The position numbers were made by a program, and so were the translations under genes. Under the pieces are notes generated by a model, which was not told the origin of the DNA, searched no databases, and saw only the letters and a program-made list of their open reading frames with translations. A stretch of 64,000 nt of DNA from Ananas comosus (lineage: Eukaryota > Streptophyta > Magnoliopsida > Poales > Bromeliaceae), in assembly GCF_001540865.1 (NCBI RefSeq), contig NC_033621.1, positions 10,246,832 through 10,310,831 on the forward strand, read 5' to 3'. Positions 55,655 through 64,000 of this stretch are shown in pieces (positions within the stretch are counted from its first letter, which is position 1; every line of letters begins with the position of its first letter).

Positions 55655-56205
55655 TTGAGCTAGAATACTATCGATAGCAAACGGGCTCTGTTGTCATCCA
55701 TTTGTTTTAGATGATATAGCCTCCAAATCGACGATCGGCACCGTTGAACATGATCTATACCACTTGAAGTGTTTAGAAATCAAATTTCAAATCTTTTCGA
55801 CATCATTTGCCTAATGATCAAAGGGTTTCAAAAATTGTAATTTTAATGGTCGATATGAGGCGTTTTCTCGTTTAACAGCGTAAAGATATCCAAATTAATT
55901 GAATTTTTTTAGAAAATTTTTTAAACTATTTAAAACAAAATCTATACTCTTGATCTTGATTACAAGACTCCTATCATCATTTTTTAAAGAATATTCATTT
56001 TCAGCCGTTCATTTTTGTGCCCACTCGATGGATAAGAGAACAATATCGAAAATGTATGAAATTTGATTTCTAAATACTTCAAGTAGTATAGATCATGTTC
56101 AACGGTGCCGATCGTCGATTTGAAAGCTCCATTATTGAAAATAAATGGGTGGCAATAAAGCCTGTTTGCTATCGATAGTATTCTAGCTCAACTCATAATA
56201 TATAT
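55655..56205. mobile_element. Long foldback miniature element (copy E)
   Basis: The ends are GTTGAGCTAGAATACTATCG followed by ATAGCAAACGGGCT, and the inverse (TTTGCTATCGATAGTATTCT, then AGCTCAAC). The inner arms have CGACGATCGGCACCGTTGAA against TTCAACGGTGCCGATCGTCG. The tip palindrome CTATCGATAG is at both ends. A TA run follows. Confidence 0.85.
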
Positions 56206-57316
56206 ATATATATAGGATTTGAAATGGAGTCAATATTTTTTTGCCTTATTTTAGTTTTCCATCTTATTTTTTAATTGCCCAATAGTAATAGCCCTTTAAC
56301 TGTTCAATCAAACTCACTACTCTTAAAACCCAAATGAAGCCATGGTATATGGTTTATGAATCAAATAGAGTGTTTTTAATTTTAACAAAGTTTATTTTGT
56401 TCAACTATTTGATGCTTTCGCAACAGATTTTTAAATCTATAAACTTTCATGTATAAATTATTCTTAAATAAAGTTATTAATTAGTTACACAAGCGTTTTG
56501 ATCATATGTATTGCATATATTTTTATAAAAATTTAAAATATAACTAAATTTATTTTTTGTATTGTAACATGAAAAAAAAAAAACGATAAAAAATTAAAGT
56601 TTCGTTAAACCTATTCTTCACTTGTCATACTTAATTATCAAAATTGAAAGAGAAAAAAAAAATTATTCATATTTTGAAGTCTTACAGGATTATGTGCATG
56701 ATATCAAATCAAAATTATGCATAACATTATTAAGTTCATATTAGAAGAGGGGCCTATTGAATAATTTAATAAAGTTAGGGGATGAAATTGTCAAAATATA
56801 AAATTTAGGCGCCTATTTACCAAAGAGCTAAAGTTCATGGGGTCTTTGTACATTTTACCCATAATATTTCTCCAGCAAAAATGTTTCTAAAGTTCATAGG
56901 GTCACTGTACATTTTACCCATGATATTTCTCTAGTAAAAATGTTTGGAGAGACACCAACTATAGGCAATTCTCAAATGGACCCCTCGCCTTTTATTTTTT
57001 GATTGAGACTTTTCTGATAAACATTTTGATTTGAGTTTTTATACTTAGTTAATTTAAAAATATTATTAATTTAATTTGATAACTCTATCAATTATCAACA
57101 GCTAATTGATCTAATTATATTTGCTAAATAGTGATAGAAACTATTGAAGTCATCAAGCAATTTGATAAAACTAATCTTTCTTTTTTTTCCCCCTACAGTT
57201 ACTTAGTTCCAAAGAAAATCAAAATTAGTTTCAAAAAGTGTAAATCCCAAAATAAAAATAAAAATAAAAATAATTAATAACAAAGAAATAGTCTTCGATC
57301 ACTGTCATCATAGTTA
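56206..57316. other. Intergenic stretch
   Basis: AT-rich. The only structure seen is a 59-bp tandem duplication at 56831-56948 (units with TTCATAGGGTC and TACATTTTACCCAT). Confidence 0.5.
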
Positions 57317-57820
57317 CTAGTGAAATACCCGCGCGATGCTGCGGATATAAAAATATTTTTATAATAAATTTTATTTTTTTATATTTTTATATAGTTTTAT
57401 AAGTCTAATTATTAATTAAATAAAAATTATATAAAAATAATTTAATAGTTAAATTTATTTAAATAAAAGTCATTAAAATTGGTATATGCGCAAAACATAT
57501 ATATATATATTAATTAAAATAATTTGTTAAAGAAGATGTTAAAATAAAAGGAAGATAAATAACTAAAAAATTTTTAATAAAACTATCTAAATAGAGTTTA
57601 ATAAAATTAATTATATATATATATACACATATACACTATATTTCAAAAATTTTAGTCTTGAAATTTAAATTCTGTATTTTTTATACAACGATATTTTACG
57701 TAATTTAAATTGCATCTATCAAGTTAGATTTTATTACACGATTTATTACTCGTATTATTAATAAAATTAATTAATTAATTTCATAGAATTTAGAGATTTA
57801 AAATTTTAAATTTTGAAGTT
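57317..57820 (-). mobile_element. Helitron 3' end (second)
   Basis: The minus strand reads CCGCAGCATCGCGCGGG (hairpin), TATTTCA and CTAG ending at 57317, followed by T. This is a standard helitron 3' terminus. The 5' end was not located; it may be at or beyond the tandem duplication at 57816-58310. Confidence 0.6.
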
Positions 57821-58045
57821 TAAAATTTGAAAATAAATATTATAAGTTAAAATTGGAATTTAGAATTTAAAATATAAAATATAAAATTTGAAATTTAAAA
57901 CTTTAAAATTTGAAAATATCAAAATTTTAAATTTGATATCAAAATTTAAAATTTTATATTATATATATATATATATAATATTATATTATTTTTATTATAT
58001 ATATAGAGGGAGTGAGAGAGTAAAGGAGGGTTTGGGAGGAGGGGG

Positions 58046-58055
58046 GACACGTGTC
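58046..58055. promoter_or_regulatory. G-box/ABRE-like palindrome GACACGTGTC
   Basis: A perfect palindrome with a CACGTG core, the target of plant bZIP/bHLH factors. It lies about 620 bp upstream of the second NB-LRR-like gene. A role there is inference. Confidence 0.45.
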
Positions 58056-58279
58056 ACCTTTTGGTCCCTGAAGTTTAAAATTTGAAAATAAATATTATAA
58101 GTTAAAACTAAAATTTAGAATTTAAAATATAAAATATAAAATTTGAAAATATCAAAATTTTAAAGTTGATATCAAAATTTAAAATTTTATATTATATATA
58201 TATATATATATAATATTATATTATTTTTATTATATATGTAGAGGGAGAGAGAGAGTAAAGGAGGGTTTGGGGGAGGGGG

Positions 58280-58289
58280 GACACGTGTC
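58280..58289. promoter_or_regulatory. G-box/ABRE-like palindrome GACACGTGTC (second)
   Basis: Duplicate of the previous site, about 385 bp upstream of the second gene's ATG. The first gene's upstream region has no counterpart. Confidence 0.45.
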
Positions 58290-58539
58290 ACCTTTTGGTC
58301 CTCCAAACTCTCCTTTAATGTAGTAAGAAAAAATAGAATAGAAATAGGTAATACATAACATATATATTGCAACATCCAATCAAATATTAATATTAATAAT
58401 TAATTAGTTGGAGATATATGTGTTATGTATTAATTATAACTGTTTGAATAAACCATGCATAAATGGGTTTGTAGCTGTCTAATTATTAATGCTGTGTATA
58501 TATATTCATATATATTCTATGATCTACCACCGGTTTTGT

Positions 58540-58674
58540 CCATTTCCATGTGGAACTTATATGTAGGGAGATTTAATTATGAAAAGGAAATGAAGTACCT
58601 ACCAATTAACTAACTCGGTGAATATATATTATTCTCTCCTCAGAGATGGATTGATTAAAACCTAGCTATATATT
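58540..58674 (+). promoter_or_regulatory. 5' flank conserved with the first gene cassette
   Basis: TTTCCATGTGGAA, TAACTCGGTGAATA and GATGGATTGATTAAAACC followed by CTAGCTAT match 33372-33478. A TATA-rich stretch at 58495-58525 could include a TATA box but is not distinctive. Confidence 0.5.
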
Positions 58675-61600
58675 ATGGGTGTGGCCAGCTCGTCATCCTA
58701 CTACGAACAATTAAAGGATTATGTGCTTAGAAGGTTGTTCGACGAGTCCATACAGAAGATCTACGTGGAGGCATGGAACGGAGTCGGGGCAACCGCTTTA
58801 CTCCGAGAGGTGGCGGAAGCGGTCGAGACGTCGGAGAAGCGCGAGTTTGAGACGGTGATCAAGGTGGTGCAGCCGGCACTGTTCAGGAACCCCAGGGAGA
58901 TCCAGAGGGCGGTGGCGAAGCAGCTGAATCTACCTCCTTCGGTGACGGCCCCGTTGGACGCGGAAGACGAAGACGACGACTTCAAGGGGAAGGAGTTCAG
59001 CTCAAGATACCTGCTCTGGCAGGTCGCAGACGAGATCTACCAAGCTGTGAGGGATCGTAGTGTGCTGCTCGTCCTTTGCAATAATCTTGCGGACGCCGAG
59101 TTAAGCCAGCCTAAACAATGGCCTGTTTCTATCATGAGGAGGGGGAGCCGCAATGCGGTCTTGTGGACCTCCGGGATGAATATTAGCGGGGAAGCTGCGC
59201 CAGCAAACGCGGATTTGATCTTAAGGATTGAGCCACCAGACGAAGAAGCTGCAGTTTATCTTGTGTACAAGGAGGCCGTCGAGATTGCCCGTTACATCGA
59301 CGAGAGCAGCGGCGGGAGCTTGCAAACCACCCCGCTAATAGTCCTCTGGTGCTTTTGGTATTGCATGCTGTTGTTGCGTAGAGCAGCATTAAACCGATCA
59401 GCACTACTACCCGATGATTGGCCGTGGGAAGCTGCTGTCAAATATTTTGTGTGCGACGGACTTTTACAAGGGGATGCGGCGTGGGAGATTGGGAAAGCAC
59501 TCGCTCCGGTAATCGGACCCATAGCAAAATATCAACTGCGATATTGGCAGGAAGCCTTTTCCACATGGACGCCGAGTGCGTCTGAGTTGTTGCCCCCCAA
59601 GACTTTATTGATCGACTCTATCACACATGGAGATTGGATAAAGTTGTCATCATCATCATCGGAGGAGGAGAGTTATCGTTGGATCTCAATATGCTCCCCT
59701 CAAAATAATAATCCAGAGCCATGGGATTTCCTCTCCAAATTATATGGTAGTTCAGTCGTGTCTGACGTTTCATCATTTTTTGGGCATTTTGAGAAAACAC
59801 TCAAAGCTCTACCAGACGGCTTCTTCGACCATTTCAGCAACGTTCGAGTGCTGGACCTTCTCGGCTGCGTAGTAAGTCCTATAGGACATTCCTCCTTCCT
59901 TCGTCTTTGCAACCTGAGAATGCTTAGGCTGGAGCAGTGCAAAGTAAATCCTCTTGATCATCCTAATTCTCATTCGTCAGCACCGGAGGGACGACGAGAA
60001 CCAATACTTTTTGATAACTTATGGGTCTTGAATTTATACAACTCAAATGCCGATACGTTTCTTCTAGCAGGGAAAGCCTTTGAGCTCATGCCTAATCTCT
60101 TGGAGCTCGATCTCAAAGAAGAAACTTCTCTCCTACACCTGATAGCTCTGAATGAACTTCGGGAGCGCATGCACAAATTGGAAGTTTTGAAACTATCAGG
60201 GAACGTCAGTACTAACTTTTTGCCGAGGAGCCTATCAATGGCAATCAGCCTCAAAGAGCTTATTCTCAACAATTGTAAGGGGTTAGAATATCTAAACCTC
60301 AGTCTCCCTGCAACAATTGAAACAATCAGCCTCCAAAGGTGCGCATCGCTAAAAGAGGTGGAACTACTCGACCCTGCAGCAGCTCCTTTGCCCAACCTCA
60401 CAACCTTCCGCCTCAGCGGCTCTAAGCTGATCGCCGAGCTCTCCCTACAAGGATGCCGTAAGTTGGAGAACATAGACCTACAGGAATTGATGGGGCTCGA
60501 GGTGCTCGATCTTTCATGCACTGCTATAAAAGTGGTGGATATCAGCAAACTCCCACAACTGAAGCAATTATTTCTCCTGGGATGCGAGCAACTCCGTAGA
60601 GTAGTCTGTCTTCATGAAACACAAAAGCTAGATGTGCTGTACTTGGATAACTATAGTAGCGGCAGTGCTTGCAACGTCGATCGGTGCCTTGATTCCTTTC
60701 GAAATCAAAGCTTACTTAATTTTACTGATGGAATTAGTGATGCTAATCAAAGATCATTCCAAGCTCATGTGGTCGTGAGGGATGTTAGGCTCTTCCGGTC
60801 ACTTGGTTATGCCTTTCCTAATTTAAGGATATCAAAAGCCCGCAGCCATATCCATGTCAAGAGTTCTTCAACTATTAAGAAAGGCATTAATGTTGACACT
60901 GTCACCAGATTGAACACAAGTATAACATCAGCATTATATTATGTACAAGTTTTAGACAGAATGATAGATCATCGCCGTCGACATCACCCACCGCCACCTG
61001 TAATGCCCCTAAATAATCACATAGAGTTTGATGGAGGTCACGATTATCGAATAGTTAGCGAAAATGAATTTAGACGTGTAATGGAATTTGCTCACTCTTT
61101 ATTTGTTCACGGCAACACGTCTAATCTTACCATGGACATTGAATTCGGAGATCTCAAATATTTCCGCATTGAGAGGTGCCCTAATATGAAGTTTATCTTC
61201 CCTTGTTGGAAGGCGTATGATTATTTGGTGGAATTGGAGAGCATATGGCTCAGCGAACTTCCAAGGCTCATTGCTTTATTTAAAGGAGCGAAGATCAAGC
61301 AATTGAAGCATATTTACTTAGAGTTTTGTGCTAGGCTAGAATATGTATTTCCCTCATTGTCAGAGCTGCACAACTTAGAAAGAATCAATATCCATTATTG
61401 CGGCAATCTAACGGCCATTTTTATTGATGATGATGATAATAAAGATAAAAGAAGAGCTGCTCCAATAAAGCTACTTCCGAAACTGAGGTCCATCCATCTG
61501 CAGGAGCTTCCGAAGCTACAACACATATACGAGCTAAACATTTGTGCTCCATCGCTGGAAGAGATCAAGGTTATGGGGTGTTTCAAGCTGAAAAAACTTC

Positions 61601-61773
61601 CTCTTTTCGGCCGGTCGGACGCTCGTTCAATGAGAGCTGTGAAGATTAGCTGCGAGAAGGATTGGTGGGATAAGCTACAATGGGATGGGTTAGAATCCAA
61701 CCACCACTCTTCTCTCTTCAACCCAAAACACTGTCCTTACTATAAGAAGCCTATGAAAGCTACATATTTATGA
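58675..61773 (+). CDS. NB-LRR-like protein with degenerate nucleotide-binding site (paralogue 2)
   Basis: A 1032-residue single-exon paralogue of the 33486 gene, collinear throughout. P-loop equivalent WNGVGATALL (34-43) has Ala39 in place of Lys; VLLVLCNN (130-137) replaces Walker B; NAVLWTSG (160-167) lacks the RNBS-B Arg; TTPLIV follows. LRRs start near residue 395 (HFSNVRVLDLLGC). The linker has HRRRHHPPPP, and the C-terminus has VKISCEKDWWDKL. Unlike paralogue 1, it starts MGVASSSS, with Gly2 and Ser6 fitting an N-myristoylation signal, so membrane attachment is possible. By eye the middle (ISICSPQNNNPEPWDFLSKL to the first LRR block) is nearly identical to paralogue 1, while the linker and last LRRs differ more. 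No frameshift or stop occurs in 3.1 kb. Function is inferred only from family resemblance. Confidence 0.9.
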   Translation: MGVASSSSYYEQLKDYVLRRLFDESIQKIYVEAWNGVGATALLREVAEAVETSEKREFETVIKVVQPALFRNPREIQRAVAKQLNLPPSVTAPLDAEDEDDDFKGKEFSSRYLLWQVADEIYQAVRDRSVLLVLCNNLADAELSQPKQWPVSIMRRGSRNAVLWTSGMNISGEAAPANADLILRIEPPDEEAAVYLVYKEAVEIARYIDESSGGSLQTTPLIVLWCFWYCMLLLRRAALNRSALLPDDWPWEAAVKYFVCDGLLQGDAAWEIGKALAPVIGPIAKYQLRYWQEAFSTWTPSASELLPPKTLLIDSITHGDWIKLSSSSSEEESYRWISICSPQNNNPEPWDFLSKLYGSSVVSDVSSFFGHFEKTLKALPDGFFDHFSNVRVLDLLGCVVSPIGHSSFLRLCNLRMLRLEQCKVNPLDHPNSHSSAPEGRREPILFDNLWVLNLYNSNADTFLLAGKAFELMPNLLELDLKEETSLLHLIALNELRERMHKLEVLKLSGNVSTNFLPRSLSMAISLKELILNNCKGLEYLNLSLPATIETISLQRCASLKEVELLDPAAAPLPNLTTFRLSGSKLIAELSLQGCRKLENIDLQELMGLEVLDLSCTAIKVVDISKLPQLKQLFLLGCEQLRRVVCLHETQKLDVLYLDNYSSGSACNVDRCLDSFRNQSLLNFTDGISDANQRSFQAHVVVRDVRLFRSLGYAFPNLRISKARSHIHVKSSSTIKKGINVDTVTRLNTSITSALYYVQVLDRMIDHRRRHHPPPPVMPLNNHIEFDGGHDYRIVSENEFRRVMEFAHSLFVHGNTSNLTMDIEFGDLKYFRIERCPNMKFIFPCWKAYDYLVELESIWLSELPRLIALFKGAKIKQLKHIYLEFCARLEYVFPSLSELHNLERINIHYCGNLTAIFIDDDDNKDKRRAAPIKLLPKLRSIHLQELPKLQHIYELNICAPSLEEIKVMGCFKLKKLPLFGRSDARSMRAVKISCEKDWWDKLQWDGLESNHHSSLFNPKHCPYYKKPMKATYL

Positions 61774-61810
61774 AGCATAGCTCTTCTCCAATGTCCATAT
61801 GCAAGGTGAA

Positions 61811-61863
<53 letters not shown>

Positions 61864-62165
61864 AATATGAATTATGTATTTGTGTGTACGCACACGCGCG
61901 TGTGCTCGATTGCGTGACTATATGTATGTATGTTTCCCGAGTTCTTCATATGCTTTTGAGAGATAAGCTAGCCATAGTACAGCATGTCTTTTATTTCCTA
62001 ATTATTATAGATGTGAGCTTGTCTACGTGTGTAAAAATATTCTACACATTTGATTCCTTGAGACTTGAGTAATGTAACTATGCAAATGTCCACTCGTGTG
62101 TTTGACTCTTTGATGACAACAAGGATAGTATGTATTAATTTTTCTCCTCTTATTTCATATTCTCA
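61774..62165 (+). other. 3' flank conserved with the first gene cassette, with expanded (CT)n
   Basis: GGTGAACCATCTCTCT, GTTCTTCATATGCTTT and TTGAGACTTGAGTAATGTAA match 36600-36985. The (CT)n tract at 61816-61861 has about 22-23 units, against about 9 in the first cassette. Confidence 0.65.
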
Positions 62166-62251
62166 GGCAATATTTGGTTCAAAGAATAAAGAAAGAATAA
62201 GAAATTTATTCCTCTTATTCTTTCAAACGGTGTTAAGAATCGCTAAGAACT

Positions 62252-62305
62252 ATTATTCTCCCCTTAACGGGTTATTCTAGAATAACCCGTTAAGAGGAGA
62301 ATAGT
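62252..62305. repeat. Near-perfect palindrome centred on TCTAGA
   Basis: Arms of 27 bp (62252-62278 and 62279-62305), with two mismatches, contain TTAACGGGTTATTCT. It lies inside a sequence with TATTCTC/TTATTCCTC-like inverted ends (about 62170-62360), perhaps a small MITE. As DNA or RNA it would form a tight hairpin. Confidence 0.7.
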
Positions 62306-62399
62306 AGTTCCATCTATCGGGTGGAACAGACTATTCTCTACCTTATTCCTCTATTAATTTAGTTACAAATAATTATAATAAATTATAATTAATTAATGC

Positions 62400-62794
62400 A
62401 ATTAAATTTTTAATAATTAACTCCTACAATTTAGATTTACATTAAAATGAGTTTTTTTCCTTAAAGTGGCAAGTAAAGAATCATACTTTTTGTAGTCGCA
62501 GATTGCTGCTTTTGCTGTGTGGCAAACCAAATTATTGAGTTGTACTATCTTACTATCTCCTTGTTAGGTTTAAACTATTGTGGAAAGAAAAATAGAAAAG
62601 AAATTCAAGTACATATTTATCAATAGCTACATATACCATATTATCTTATTCGGTTTTATTTTAAAAAAAATTATCCCTTCAAGTAATTGGGTTGTAATTT
62701 TTTTCATTAATTTTTATACAATTTTTTCTTAAATGTATTTATTATTTTTTTAAGAAGTAAAATCTGAAAAATGCCCGTGCGCAACAAGTGTGTT
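62400..62794. repeat. AT-rich interspersed repeat unit with helitron-like tail (interrupted)
   Basis: Same family as 25340-30700. The tail GCCCGTGCGCAACAAGTGTG is split by the foldback element that follows; the other side resumes at 63358 with AACTATTTTATTTTGAAG. Confidence 0.5.
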
Positions 62795-63357
62795 ATATAA
62801 CGAGTGAGGCTACTATGCTATCGGAAGCACGGAGCCTTCCGTGCTTCCAGCTCGTTTTCGATGTTGCGACTTTCAAATCGTCGATCGGCTCCGTTAAACT
62901 TGATCTAGAGTATTTGAAGTACCTAGAAAATAAATTTTATGATTTTATGATATCATTTGCCTAGTGAACGAAGGGGCTCAAAATCAACGGCTGAAAATAA
63001 AAATCTTACAAAATGTAATAATATGACATTAAAATTTTAAATCAAAGATATTGATCTTGTTTTATATAGTATAAAGAATTTTCTATCAAAATTTCACGTG
63101 ATTTGGATATTTCTACACCGTTAAACTTGCAAACGGCTCATTACGGTCATTGAAATTTGTTGATTTTGAGCCCATTCAATCACTAGGCAAATGATATCGA
63201 AAAATAATAAAATTTATTTTCTAGGTACTCCAAATACTCTAAATCAAGTTTAACAGAGCCGATCGACAATTCGAAAGTCGCAACATCGAAAACGAGCTGG
63301 AAGCACTGAAGGCTCCGTGCTTCCGATAGCATAGTACCCTCACTCGTTATATAACAA
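62795..63357. mobile_element. Long foldback miniature element (copy F)
   Basis: The ends are GAGTGAGGCTACTATGCTAT and the inverse ATAGCATAGTACCCTCACTC. Each tip has a hairpin (GGAAGCACGGA / TCCGTGCTTCC on the left). Very long, nearly perfect inverted arms extend inward (TTTCGATGTTGCGACTTTC, CGATCGGCTC). GTTATATAAC flanks both sides but is itself palindromic, so it could be a 10-bp target duplication or part of the ends. Confidence 0.85.
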
Positions 63358-63927
63358 CTATTTTATTTTGAAGTTAATTGACCTAAGAATATAGAAGCAA
63401 AGAATCTCCAACTCTACATCACTAATCTTTAATTTGCTTTCAAATGGGTTCATTAATTTCCAAAGTGGGAAGTAAATAATCATACTTTTTTAAATCTGAA
63501 GTTTGTTTTTTTGTTAAGTTGCTAGCTAAATCGTTGACACGTGAAAATTTTATTTAAGACAATTATATGCTTTATAATTAAAAAAAATTTAGGCTAATCA
63601 ACCCTAGGATATTAAAGTAAAGAATCCATAACCCTACAAATTTAAGTTTCTTTAAAATTAGATCCTTTCCAGAGTGGCACTTGGCAACTGATGAGTAAAA
63701 AATCATACTTTTGTAACCGAAGCTTCTACTTTTGCCGAGTGGCAAGTTAAATTATTTACACGTGACAATCTAACTTAAGACAATTATGCGTTATTATAAT
63801 TTAAAAATATTTAATTTATTGTGGAAAATGTTGAAAGTATGAAAGAAATTTGAATACACAATTAATATATCTATCTATAACTATATCTAATATTATAAAA
63901 TGTTATCCAATCTTATTTAAAGAAGGA
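63358..63927. repeat. AT-rich interspersed repeat unit
   Basis: Contains the family landmarks GACCTAAGAATATAGAAGCA, AAGTGGGAAGTAAATAATCA, GAGTGGCAAGTTAAATTATT and ATCTATCTATAACTATATCT. No coding capacity. Confidence 0.5.
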
Positions 63928-64000
63928 CACTACAATAGAATTAGGTTATAGGGACACATATTTGGGATATTTTTGTGTACATGTCCAATTTGTATCAAAA
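63928..64000 (-). mobile_element. CACTA element end, cut by the window edge
   Basis: CACTACAATAGAATTAGGTT begins the same terminus as at 817 and as the right end of 18236-18752 read in reverse. The rest lies beyond the window. Confidence 0.7.

Larger units (their letters stand above)
57816..58310. repeat. ~255-bp tandem duplication with G-box in each unit
   Basis: Unit 1 starts at 57816 and unit 2 at 58071 (both AAGTTTAAAATTTGAAAATA). Each passes through a TA run, AAAGGAGGGTTTGGG, a G run and the palindrome GACACGTGTC, then ACCTTTTGGTCC. Units differ by small indels. Confidence 0.85.

Overview
This is nuclear DNA from a flowering plant, most likely a monocot. It is AT-rich, crowded with transposable elements, and carries two long intronless open reading frames for NB-LRR-like proteins. 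These resemble a monocot group of resistance-protein relatives that have lost the usual ATP-binding residues. The species cannot be fixed from the sequence; a bromeliad such as pineapple is a guess.

Only two genes look intact. One lies at 33486-36575 (1029 aa) and the other at 58675-61773 (1032 aa). They are direct-repeat paralogues about 25.2 kb apart, and similarity continues about 140 bp upstream and about 400 bp downstream of each frame. Both start almost directly at an NB-ARC-like domain, with no long coiled coil, TIR or RPW8 domain, and end in leucine-rich repeats. Both have alanine at the P-loop lysine position, C-N-N in place of the Walker B aspartates, and glycine where the RNBS-B arginine is expected. 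The shared loss suggests a retained non-ATPase role rather than decay. No pathway or operon logic links other genes here.

Layout. 0-5.3 kb: short hairpin elements, a truncated CACTA element, a GC-rich fragment and a broken L1-type LINE. 5.6-6.9 kb: Copia-type LTR. 7.7-13.1 kb: decayed Ty3/gypsy material with LTR ends, a tRNA-Met primer site, gag, zinc knuckle and protease. 13.4-14.3 kb: plastid-derived DNA with rps16 exon 1. 14.3-25.3 kb: LTR pieces, including a duplicated nested LTR block; one copy carries a complete CACTA element and the other keeps the empty site. Five hairpin-tipped miniature elements lie between the copies. 25.3-32.9 kb: AT-rich repeats with helitron-like tails, three TRIM elements (one with 5S-rRNA-like LTRs) and an antisense LTR piece. 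33.3-37.0 kb: first gene cassette. 39.3-41.2 kb: antisense Copia fragment. 41.2-47.8 kb: antisense LTR relic split by a solo LTR with a clean 5-bp target duplication. 48.6-51.5 kb: hAT-type miniature elements. 51.7-58.3 kb: helitron-like repeats, a bounded helitron, a foldback element and a tandem duplication carrying G-boxes. 58.5-62.2 kb: second gene cassette. 62.2-64 kb: more repeats and a CACTA end running off the window.

Single Ns (1213, 14310, 20280, 27989) and a 100-N gap (15070-15169) often sit at structural breakpoints, so some junctions may be assembly artefacts. All repeat boundaries are by eye unless a target duplication is stated.
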